From Streptomyces sp. AC558_RSS880 (GTDB lineage: Bacteria > Actinomycetota > Actinomycetes > Streptomycetales > Streptomycetaceae), in contig NZ_JAGMUJ010000191.1 in assembly GCF_019049255.1 (NCBI RefSeq), positions 152,657 through 216,656 on the forward strand: a stretch of DNA of 64,000 nucleotides. The letters are read 5' to 3'. Shown here piece after piece: positions 18,173-25,653 of this stretch (position 1 is the stretch's first letter; every line of letters begins with the position of its first letter). Under the pieces are notes generated by a model. It saw only the letters and a list, made by a program, of their open reading frames with translations. It was not told where the DNA came from and searched no databases. The position numbers and the translations under genes were made by a program.

Positions 18173-18676
18173 TCAGTCGGTGGAGATGACGGTCAGTTTG
18201 TCCACGGCGGCCAGCGGCTCGGCGGCCTTGCCGACGACCTGCGGCAGCACCTCGACCAGCATCTGGAGGACGGCCGCGTCCCCGTACCGCTCGAAGGCGT
18301 CGGCCTCCGCCGCGCCCCTCGCGGCGATCGCGGCCGCCTCGGCGTCCCCCTCGATGCGTACGGCGTCGGCGAGGGCCGCACGCTGGGCCTTCTCGCCCTC
18401 ACCGGTGAGCCTGGCCCGCTCGGCGGCCGCCCCGGCCTCCTTGACCAGGGCGATGCGGCGGGCCTCCGCCTCCTGCTCGGCCCGGTAGCGGGCGGCGTCG
18501 GCGGGCTTGCGGACCTCGGTGTCCAGCTCGCGGTCGGTCAGCGCGGCCTGCCGGGTGGCGACCTTCTCCTGGTCCTGCAGGACCTCCTGCCGCCGGGCGG
18601 CCTCGGCGAGCGGTCCGGCGGCGCCGGCGCGGGCGGCCGCACGAGACGAACCTGTTGCCAGGCTCCGGCAGTTCAC
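18173..18676 (-). pseudogene. Flotillin C-terminal remnant
   Basis: A 167-codon frame that begins in what would be the coiled-coil half of a flotillin: QEVLQDQEKVATRQAAL, TDRELDTEVRKPADAARYR, RLTGEGEKAQRAALADAVR, then the conserved end YGDAAVLQMLVEVLPQVVGK. Flotillins are usually more than 450 residues with an N-terminal membrane hairpin and SPFH domain; both are absent, and upstream is the stop of the next gene. The GTG at 18676 has no ribosome binding site. I read it as a 5'-deleted gene. The Ala/Glu repeat preceding the end also seems short by several residues. Confidence 0.78.
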
Positions 18677-18680
18677 CGGT

Positions 18681-19304
18681 TCAGGTCGGTGTCGTCCAGC
18701 GCGGGGCCGTCTCCGCCCAGGCCGTGTCCCAGTCGGCGAGGTTGCGGCGGCGCAGGGCCAGACCGGTCAGGGCGTGGGCGGCGGCACCGGTGAGGGCGAC
18801 GCCGATGGCGGCGAGGAGGGCCCAGCCCAGGGTGCGGCTGCGGACCTCCTTTCGGGTCAGCGGCGGGTCCGTCACCTCGCCGTCGGCGGTGACCCAGACG
18901 CGTACGGTGTTGCCGGCGGTCAGCCCCGGCTGGACCTCCGCCCGTGCGGTGCGGGTCCGCCCCTCGCGGGTGACCACGCGGACCTCGACCGGGTAACGGG
19001 TCTTCTTCTCCTCGTCCGAGCCCGGTTCGGGGTGGCGCGGGGCATCCCGGACGAGGGTCGCGTCCGTCTCGTACCGGGTCAGGTTCTGGTGGCGGGCGGT
19101 GTCCTCGTAATGCCGGCGGGCGGTGTCGCCGACGAGGACGGCGGCCACGGGGGCCACGGCCAGTACGGCGATCAGCGCCCCGAGGCCGAACCAGGCCTGG
19201 AGCGTGTCGGTGCGGCGGCGCAGGGGGTTGTGCCGCCAGCGCCACAGCGGGGGGCGCGGGGGCGGGCCGGGGGGCGGCTGTGCCGGGGGTGTCTCGCCGG
19301 CCAC
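18681..19304 (-). CDS. Rv1733c-family membrane protein
   Basis: A 207-residue protein with two membrane spans (about 38-60 and 158-180) flanking an extracytoplasmic loop of about 95 residues, and the pattern NPLRRRTDTLQAW at the start, as in the Rv1733c family. AAGGAG precedes the GTG start. Its function is unknown; the mycobacterial member is induced in hypoxic dormancy. It follows the MreB-like gene by 43 bp in the same direction, probably in one operon. Confidence 0.82.
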   Translation of the reverse strand: MAGETPPAQPPPGPPPRPPLWRWRHNPLRRRTDTLQAWFGLGALIAVLAVAPVAAVLVGDTARRHYEDTARHQNLTRYETDATLVRDAPRHPEPGSDEEKKTRYPVEVRVVTREGRTRTARAEVQPGLTAGNTVRVWVTADGEVTDPPLTRKEVRSRTLGWALLAAIGVALTGAAAHALTGLALRRRNLADWDTAWAETAPRWTTPT

Positions 19305-19347
19305 GTCGGGGCTCCTTCCGGTGGCGGGGCACGGGCGGCCGGGTCGG

Positions 19348-20151
19348 TCAGACCCTTCCGGTGACCGAGGGGTGGTGGTGCGCCGAGGCGAGGAGGCCGG
19401 CGGCGCCCCGGACGGCGGCGGTGTGCGGCGACGGGACCTGCCGCACCGCGCAGCCGAGGCCGGCGGGGAGGTCGCGGGTGATGTCGGGGCGCAGCGCGCC
19501 GCCGCCGGCCAGGAGGACGCCCCGGCGCAGGGCGGTGCGGGTGAGCGCGGTGCGGTCCTGGCGCAGCATCGCGGTCACCATGCCGACCACCGCCGCGGTG
19601 ATGTCGCCGGGCGGCGTGCCGTCGGCCAGGTCGGCGGTGCCCAGGGCGGTGCGGCGGGCGTCGGTGACCGCGCCGTCCACGAGCAGCACCACCTCGGTGA
19701 GGTGGGCGCCGATGTCCACGACGAGCAGCGGCCGGATGTGGTCGGCGCCCGCCGCCAGGGCCACCGCGCGGGCGCCCGGGACGGTCAGTACGGCGCGCGG
19801 GCGGAGGACCTCGACGGCCGTGCGGGCGGCGGTCCGGAAGGCGAGCCCGTCCAGGACCGGCGCCGTGACGACGACCAGCGGGCGGCCGAGCCGGGGCAGC
19901 CGGTGCCCGAGCAGCCGCTCCAGCATCCGGGCCGTGCCCGGGGTGTCGACGATGGTGCCGCGCTGGATGGGGTGGACCGCACCGGTGCCCGGGAAGGTCA
20001 CGGTGGGCACGTCGAGGACCATGCCCCGCCCGGCGATCCACGCGCGTGTGCGGGCGCTGCCCAGGTCGAGAGCGATCCCCGAGCAGCGCCGGCACAGCGG
20101 CCGGTGCCGGTGCCGTACCGGCGCCGGGAGGGAACGCCGGATCACGGTCAC
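19348..20151 (-). CDS. Short MreB-like actin-family protein
   Basis: Actin-superfamily ATPase-like protein of 267 residues. The phosphate-1 loop reads GIALDLGSARTRAWIAGRG, phosphate-2 reads PLLVVDIGAHLTEVVLLVDG, and the adenosine segment GVLLAGGGALRPDI is present. It is about 70 residues shorter than MreB; the gaps fall where subdomains 1B and 2B belong. The GTG at 20151 overlaps the stop of the DksA-type gene (GTGA), so translation is coupled and longer frames are rejected. Streptomycetes are known to carry such a third, reduced MreB paralogue (SCO6166 as I recall), linked to spore-wall synthesis. Confidence 0.8.
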   Translation of the reverse strand: MTVIRRSLPAPVRHRHRPLCRRCSGIALDLGSARTRAWIAGRGMVLDVPTVTFPGTGAVHPIQRGTIVDTPGTARMLERLLGHRLPRLGRPLVVVTAPVLDGLAFRTAARTAVEVLRPRAVLTVPGARAVALAAGADHIRPLLVVDIGAHLTEVVLLVDGAVTDARRTALGTADLADGTPPGDITAAVVGMVTAMLRQDRTALTRTALRRGVLLAGGGALRPDITRDLPAGLGCAVRQVPSPHTAAVRGAAGLLASAHHHPSVTGRV

Positions 20152-20519
20152 CGGCCGGCCTCCCTCACCTGCTGGCAGCGCCCGCAGTAGCGGGCCTGGG
20201 GGACGATCAGCAGGCGGTGGCGTTCGACGGCGCGGCGGCACAGGTGGCAGGTGCCGTACTGCCCGGAGTCCATCCGGGCGAGCGCCGCCTCGACGTCGGC
20301 GAGCACCATGCGGGCGGACGCCGCGAGCTTGACGCCCACCTCGATCTGTGCGGCGTCCGTCCGGCGCCGGTCGTCGGCACGGTTCGAGGAGTGGACGGCG
20401 AACTGCCGCAGCTGCTCCTGCCGGAACAGCCGCTGCTCGTACAGGTTCTCGCGCAGCGCGGCGAGGTCCTCGGGGGTGAGGACCGTGTCGCGCTCGCCGA
20501 TGGTCTGGTGGGTCACCAC
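20148..20519 (-). CDS. DksA/TraR zinc-finger protein 1
   Basis: A 123-residue coiled-coil protein with the C4 zinc finger CHLCRRAVERHRLLIVPQ followed by CGRC at the end. Members of this family enter the secondary channel of RNA polymerase. It has an N-terminal coiled coil (residues 20-80) and TYGTC-like QYGTCHLC approach. Start is one of two adjacent GTG codons at 20519 and 20516. It lies 40 bp after a second member and is coupled to the MreB-like gene downstream. Confidence 0.85.
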   Translation of the reverse strand: MVTHQTIGERDTVLTPEDLAALRENLYEQRLFRQEQLRQFAVHSSNRADDRRRTDAAQIEVGVKLAASARMVLADVEAALARMDSGQYGTCHLCRRAVERHRLLIVPQARYCGRCQQVREAGR

Positions 20520-20559
20520 TGCACCCCTTGGGCAGAGCGGGAGAGGAGGACGGACGGGG

Positions 20560-20883
20560 TCAGGCGCGGCCCTGGCAGCCGACGCAGTACCGGGTGTGCG
20601 GGAGGATCTCCAGCCGCTCCGGCGGTACGGCCTTGGAGCAGCCCAGACAGGTGCCGTAGGTGCCGTCGTCGACGCGTGCGAAGGCCTCGTCGATCTCCGT
20701 GAGGACGCGCTTGATGGCGTCCCTCTGGTTGGACATCAGGTGGTCGCCGGGACTCTGCCCGGTTTCGTCGAGGGCCTTGAGCTGCGCCAGCCGGGTCGTG
20801 CGGGCGTGTTCGAGGCGCCGGCGGACCTCGTCGGCGGCCGGGTGGGCGGTACGGGGTTCGGTGCGGGGCAGGTCGAGCGACAC
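20560..20883 (-). CDS. DksA/TraR zinc-finger protein 2
   Basis: A 107-residue member of the DksA/TraR family: coiled coil to residue 70, then GTYGTCLGCSKAVPPERLEI and a final CVGC. GGAG lies 8 nt before the GTG at 20883; the frame stays open far upstream but without homology. First gene of a four-gene minus-strand run (two DksA types, MreB-like, Rv1733c-like). The two DksA proteins share the finger but differ strongly in their helices, so they are old paralogues. Confidence 0.85.
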   Translation of the reverse strand: MSLDLPRTEPRTAHPAADEVRRRLEHARTTRLAQLKALDETGQSPGDHLMSNQRDAIKRVLTEIDEAFARVDDGTYGTCLGCSKAVPPERLEILPHTRYCVGCQGRA

Positions 20884-21153
20884 GGACGGTTCTCCTCGGT
20901 GACGTACGGATGACGTCTTCACCCTCGTCCGTTTCCGCCTGGGCGCCCATCGGGCGCGGTACCCATCTGCGCGGGGTCCGAGGACCCACCGCGTGCGGCA
21001 TGGGTCGGGCGGGCCGCGGGAAATGGGGCGCGGGGCCCATCGACCGGAGCCCGGCCCTGGTGCACGCTGGCCGGTGTCCGCCGGGACGAGGGGCCGCTGC
21101 CGCACCAGCGGGCGCGGTGACCGACAGTAGAGGCAGACGAGAAAGAGGAAGGC

Positions 21154-22131
21154 GTGACCTCCGTGTCCCTGTACTGGCGGATCTTCGGGCTCAACGCGGT
21201 GGTGCTGGGCAGCGCCACCGCGCTGCTGCTGTGGGCTCCGGTGACCGTGTCCGTTCCGGTGCTGCTGACCGAGGCGGTGATCCTGGTGGGCGGCCTCGGC
21301 GTCATGCTCGTCGCCAACGCGGCCCTGCTGCGCATCGGCCTCGCCCCGCTGGACCGGGTGACGCGGTTGATGACCACCGTCGACCTGCTGCGTCCCGGTC
21401 AGCGGCTGCCCGTGCACGGTGGCGGTGAGGTCGCCGAACTGGTCAGCACGTTCAACTCGATGCTGGAGCGGCTGGAGGGGGAACGCGTCGCGAGCAGCGC
21501 CCGCGCCATTCTCGCCCAGGAGGGTGAGCGGCGCCGTATCGCCCAGGAGCTGCACGACGAGGTCGGGCAGAGCATGACCGCCGTGCTGCTGGCCCTGAAG
21601 CGGGCGGCCGACGAGGCGTCTCAGCCGCTGCGCGGTGAGCTCCAGCAGGCGCAGGAGATCACCCGGGAGAGCCTCGACGAGGTGCGCCGGCTGGTGCGCC
21701 GGCTGCGTCCGGGCGTCCTGGACGATCTGGGCCTGGTCAGCGCGGTCACCTCGCTGGCCACCGAGTTCGCCACGCACACCGGGTTGCGCGTGCTGCGCCG
21801 CTTCGACTCGGATCTGCCCGTTCTCGACCACGAGACGGAGCTGGTGATCTACCGTGTGGCGCAGGAGGGCCTGACCAACGCCGCGCGGCACGCCGAGGCG
21901 CGGTGCGTGGAGGTGAGCCTGCGCGGTGCCGACGGGTGCGTCGTCCTCGAGGTGGCCGACGACGGCCGCGGCATCGGGGCCGCACGCGAGGGCGCCGGGC
22001 TCCGCGGGATGCGGGAACGGGCCCTGCTGATCGGGGCCGTGCTGGACATCTCGAGCCCCGACGGGACCTCCGCGCCGTCGGCCGGTACCCGGATCCGGCT
22101 GACCGTTCCCACCGCCAGGAAGCAGTCATGA
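21154..22131 (+). CDS. NarL-type sensor histidine kinase
   Basis: Membrane sensor kinase of 325 residues. Two spans (about 9-60) enclose almost no external loop; a HAMP linker follows, then HisKA_3 with the phospho-acceptor in IAQELHDEVGQSMTAVLL and an HATPase with NAARHAEAR and DDGRGIG. GTG start with AGAGGAA upstream. The stop overlaps the response-regulator start (ATGA). The lack of a sizeable sensory loop suggests it senses within the membrane. Signal unknown; its neighbours (DksA types, SecDF) hint at envelope or stress state. Confidence 0.9.
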   Translation: MTSVSLYWRIFGLNAVVLGSATALLLWAPVTVSVPVLLTEAVILVGGLGVMLVANAALLRIGLAPLDRVTRLMTTVDLLRPGQRLPVHGGGEVAELVSTFNSMLERLEGERVASSARAILAQEGERRRIAQELHDEVGQSMTAVLLALKRAADEASQPLRGELQQAQEITRESLDEVRRLVRRLRPGVLDDLGLVSAVTSLATEFATHTGLRVLRRFDSDLPVLDHETELVIYRVAQEGLTNAARHAEARCVEVSLRGADGCVVLEVADDGRGIGAAREGAGLRGMRERALLIGAVLDISSPDGTSAPSAGTRIRLTVPTARKQS

Positions 22132-22814
22132 ACCACCAGGACATCCACGACGGCCACCGGACGGACGCCACGATCCGGATCCTGCTCGCCGACGACCACG
22201 CGCTGGTGCGGCGCGGCGTCCGGCTCATCCTCGACCGGGAGCCGGACCTGGAAGTGGTCGCCGAGGCGGGGGACGGTGCGGAGGCGATCGCCATGGCCCG
22301 CACCCACGACGTCGACCTGGCCGTCCTGGACATCGCCATGCCGCGGCTGACCGGCCTGCAGGCGGCCCGCGAGCTGACCGCGCTGAAGCCGGGGCTGCGC
22401 ATCCTGATGCTGACGATGCACGACAACGAGCAGTACCTGTTCCAGGCGCTCAAGGCCGGGGCCGGCGGGTACGTGCTGAAGTCCGTCGCGGACCGGGACC
22501 TGGTCGCCGCCTGCCGGGCCGCGATGCGGGACGAGCCGTTCCTGTACCCGGGGGCGGTGACCGCCCTGATCCGCAACTACCTCGACCGGGTGCGGCACGG
22601 GGAGGAGGCGCCGGAGCAGTTGCTGACCCCGCGCGAGGAGGAGGTGCTCAAGCTCGTCGCCGAGGGCCACTCGTCGAAGGAGATCGCCGAGCTGCTGTTC
22701 ATCAGCGTCAAGACGGTGCAGCGGCACCGCGAGAACCTGCTGCACAAGCTGGGGCTGCGGGACCGCCTCGAGCTGACCCGTTACGCCATCCGCGCCGGGC
22801 TCGTCGAGCCTTGA
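22128..22814 (+). CDS. NarL/LuxR-family response regulator
   Basis: Response regulator of 228 residues. The receiver domain has the acidic pair in LLADDHALVRRG, the phospho-acceptor Asp in VDLAVLDIAMP, and Lys in YVLKSV. The C-terminal LuxR helix-turn-helix is LTPREEEVLKLVAEGHSSKE. The ATG at 22128 overlaps the kinase stop, which fixes the start. Partner of the upstream kinase. Targets not evident. Confidence 0.93.
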   Translation: MNHQDIHDGHRTDATIRILLADDHALVRRGVRLILDREPDLEVVAEAGDGAEAIAMARTHDVDLAVLDIAMPRLTGLQAARELTALKPGLRILMLTMHDNEQYLFQALKAGAGGYVLKSVADRDLVAACRAAMRDEPFLYPGAVTALIRNYLDRVRHGEEAPEQLLTPREEEVLKLVAEGHSSKEIAELLFISVKTVQRHRENLLHKLGLRDRLELTRYAIRAGLVEP

Positions 22815-23206
22815 CCGCCGACCGGCGGGGACGCCCCGCCCGCCTTCCGTACCGGGCCGCCGCGGCGGCCCTCGCCGCGTTCGCGGCCGTGCTGCTGACC
22901 CTCGGGTGCACCGGCGGCACGGAACCCGTCCCCGCCGCCCCACCCGCCCCGTCGGCGTACGAGTCCGACACCCGTCCGTACGGCGACGACGCCTACGTCG
23001 GTGCCCGCGCCCTGCTCACCAGGCCGGAGCGGGACGCCGGTGAGCGGACAGTGCCCGCCGGTCATCCGCTCTTCACCGCGGCGCACACGCCGCCGGTCCC
23101 GCCCCGGCCGGCCCGGCCCGCGCCGACGGCCGGGCACGCGCCGCCCGCCGCCGCGCACATGCCGTCGGACCTGGGGCGCGCCCCGCCCCCGACCTCCAGC
23201 ACCTGA
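22811..23206 (+). CDS. Proline-rich putative lipoprotein
   Basis: A 131-residue frame that starts at TTG overlapping the response-regulator stop (TTGA). A basic N-terminus, a hydrophobic stretch ALAAFAAVLLTLGC with a lipobox-like end, then a Pro/Ala-rich, probably disordered tail. No family recognised. The coupling and the signal sequence support expression; codon structure weakens toward the end. It could be an anchored accessory of the two-component pair or of SecDF just downstream. Confidence 0.55.
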   Translation: MTADRRGRPARLPYRAAAAALAAFAAVLLTLGCTGGTEPVPAAPPAPSAYESDTRPYGDDAYVGARALLTRPERDAGERTVPAGHPLFTAAHTPPVPPRPARPAPTAGHAPPAAAHMPSDLGRAPPPTSST

Positions 23207-23250
23207 GCTTCCCCTCTTCTCTCTTTTCCGCGTGCCTGCTGGAGGCATCT

Positions 23251-25575
23251 GTGAAACGTCCCGCCCGCGTCAGGGCGTTGTTCGCGCTCGCCGTGATCGC
23301 CGTGTCCGTGTTCGTCGCCGTCACCGTTCCGGTCCGTCTGGGCCTGGATCTGCGGGGCGGCACCCAGATCGTGCTGGAGACCCGTTCCACCGAAACCGTG
23401 AAGGCCGACGGGGCGGCCACCGACCGCACCCTGGAGGTGCTGCGCGGCCGCGTCGACGCGCTCGGCGTCGCCGAACCGAGCATCGTCCGCTCCGGGGACA
23501 ACCGGATCATCGTCGAACTGCCCGGCGTACAGGATCCGCGCAAGGCGGCCGACGTCCTCGGCCGTACCGCGCAGCTCTCCGTGCACGCGGTGCTCGGTGC
23601 CGCCACCGAGTCCGACAAGGCTCGGGCGAAGGGCGAACGCGTCCTGCCCGACGAGCAGTCCGGTGAACGGCTCCGGCTGGCCGCCGCGTCGCTGACCGGC
23701 CAGGACGTGAAGGACGCCGAGGCCCTCTTCGACCCGCAGAGCGGTGCCGGCTGGCACGTCACCGTGGACTTCGAGGACGGCAAGGGCTGGGCGAAGCTGA
23801 CCGGTGAGGCCGCCTGCAACCCGGCGGGGGACCCGAAGCGCCGGGTCGCGATCGTGCTCGATGACAAGATCATCTCCTCGCCGCAGGTCGACCCGTCCGT
23901 CGCCTGCGGCGCGGGCATCACCGGCGGGTCCACCCAGATCACCGGTTCCTTCACCAGTGACGAGGCCAAGGAACTCGCCCTGCTGGTCAAGGGCGGCGCC
24001 CTGCCGGTGCCGGTCGAGACGGTGGAGCAGCGGACCGTGGGCCCGACGCTGGGCGCCGAGGCCATCGAGGCGAGCGCCTGGGCGGCCGTCGTCGGCACCG
24101 CGCTGACCGCGGTCTTCATCATCGTCGTCTACCGGCTGATGGGCGTCCTGGCCACGCTGGCCCTGCTCTGCTACGGCCTGATCTCCTACGCCGGTCTGGC
24201 GGCCCTCGGTGCGACGCTGACCCTGCCCGGTCTCGCCGGTTTCGTGCTGGCCATCGGCATGGCGGTGGACGCCAACGTGCTGGTCTTCGAACGGGCCCGG
24301 GAGGAATACGGCAAGCGCAACCGGCCCAGCGGCCGCTCGGCCCTGACCGCCGGTTTCAAGGGCGCGTTCAGCGCCATCGCCGACTCCAACGTCACCACGC
24401 TGATCGCGGCGGCGCTGCTGTTCCTGCTCGCGTCCGGTCCGGTGAAGGGCTTCGGCGTCACGCTGGGCATCGGTGTGCTCGCGTCCATGATCAGTGCCCT
24501 GGTGATCACGCGGGTGTTCGCGGAGTTCGCGGTGGCCCGCCGCTGGGTGCACCGCCGACCGGGGGTCACCGGTCTGGCCTCGATCGGCCGGGTCCGTACG
24601 TACCTCACCCGTCGCGACCCGCAGCTGATGCGGCGTCCGCGCCGCTGGCTGGCGGTGTCCGCCGTGGTGCTCGCCGTCGCCGGCGCGGGCATCGTGGTGC
24701 GCGGGCTGAACTTCGGTGTGGAGTTCACCGGCGGCCGGCTGATCGAGTACTCCACCGGTGAGGCCGTCGACCCCGACCGGGCTCGGGAGGCGCTGGCCGA
24801 CGCCGGTTTCCCGCAGGCGATCGTGCAGTCCTCCGGCGACGACAGGCTGACGGTGCGCACCGAGGAGCTGACCAACGCGGAGGCGGTCGAGGTGGCCGAC
24901 GCCGTCGCGGAGGTCGGCGGCGGGGCGGAGAAGGTCCGCGACGAGCTGATCGGCCCGAGCCTCGGCGACGAACTGCGGCGCAACGCGCTGATCGCGCTCG
25001 GTCTGGCGCTCGGCGCCCAGCTGCTGTACCTGGCCGTGCGGTTCCGCTGGATGTTCGGTGCGGGCGCGGTGGCCGCCCTGGCGCACGACGTGGTGATCCT
25101 CACCGGCGTCTTCGCCTGGCTGGGCAAACCGGTCGACGGTGTGTTCCTGGCCGCGCTGCTCACCGTGATCGGTTACTCGGTGAACGACTCCGTGGTGGTG
25201 TTCGACCGGATCCGCGAGCTGTGGCGCAAGGACGGCAAGGCGCCGCTGGCCCAGGTCACCAACCGGGCGATCCTGCAGACGGTGCCCCGTACGGTCAACA
25301 CCGGTATCGGTGTGATCTTCATCCTGGCCGCGCTGGCCCTGCTGGGCGGCGACTCGCTCACCGACTTCGCGCTCGCGCTGCTCATCGGCATGCTCGTGGG
25401 CACGTACTCGTCGGTCCTGACCGCCTCGCCGCTCGCCGTCGAGCTCGGCGCGCACACCGGTGGCGGCAGGGGCGGCAGGGACGGCCGGGGTCGTGGCCGG
25501 GGCGGTTCCGGGCGGACGGAGTCCGGCGCCACGGAGCGCCAGGACCGGGCCGGGGCCGCCACGCGGGCACGGTAG
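23251..25575 (+). CDS. secDF: Fused SecDF protein-export subunit
   Basis: A single 774-residue protein holding both SecD and SecF halves, twelve predicted spans. SecD signs: LGLDLRGGTQIVLE, the P1 loop with RVDALGVAEP, and AIGMAVDANVLVFER. SecF signs: LNFGVEFTGGRLIEY and the repeated GYSVNDSVVVFDRIRE. SecDF uses proton flow to pull translocated proteins from SecYEG. Streptomycetes normally have separate secD and secF near ruvABC and also a fused copy such as this one. GGAGG precedes the GTG. The C-terminal 45 residues are a Gly/Arg-rich tail. Confidence 0.93.
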   Translation: MKRPARVRALFALAVIAVSVFVAVTVPVRLGLDLRGGTQIVLETRSTETVKADGAATDRTLEVLRGRVDALGVAEPSIVRSGDNRIIVELPGVQDPRKAADVLGRTAQLSVHAVLGAATESDKARAKGERVLPDEQSGERLRLAAASLTGQDVKDAEALFDPQSGAGWHVTVDFEDGKGWAKLTGEAACNPAGDPKRRVAIVLDDKIISSPQVDPSVACGAGITGGSTQITGSFTSDEAKELALLVKGGALPVPVETVEQRTVGPTLGAEAIEASAWAAVVGTALTAVFIIVVYRLMGVLATLALLCYGLISYAGLAALGATLTLPGLAGFVLAIGMAVDANVLVFERAREEYGKRNRPSGRSALTAGFKGAFSAIADSNVTTLIAAALLFLLASGPVKGFGVTLGIGVLASMISALVITRVFAEFAVARRWVHRRPGVTGLASIGRVRTYLTRRDPQLMRRPRRWLAVSAVVLAVAGAGIVVRGLNFGVEFTGGRLIEYSTGEAVDPDRAREALADAGFPQAIVQSSGDDRLTVRTEELTNAEAVEVADAVAEVGGGAEKVRDELIGPSLGDELRRNALIALGLALGAQLLYLAVRFRWMFGAGAVAALAHDVVILTGVFAWLGKPVDGVFLAALLTVIGYSVNDSVVVFDRIRELWRKDGKAPLAQVTNRAILQTVPRTVNTGIGVIFILAALALLGGDSLTDFALALLIGMLVGTYSSVLTASPLAVELGAHTGGGRGGRDGRGRGRGGSGRTESGATERQDRAGAATRAR

Positions 25576-25581
25576 GAGCGA

Positions 25582-25641
25582 GCGGAAGGGACGGACGGGG
25601 CGGGCCACCCGGAGGTGGTCCGTCCCGTCCGTCCCTTCCGC
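25582..25641. terminator. Bidirectional terminator, secDF / ABC exporter
   Basis: Arms GCGGAAGGGACGGACGGGGC and its near-exact complement form a 22-bp stem (one wobble), and the loop itself folds as CCACC-CGGA-GGTGG. It separates two convergent genes. Confidence 0.9.
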
Positions 25642-25653
25642 CCGGCACCACCT

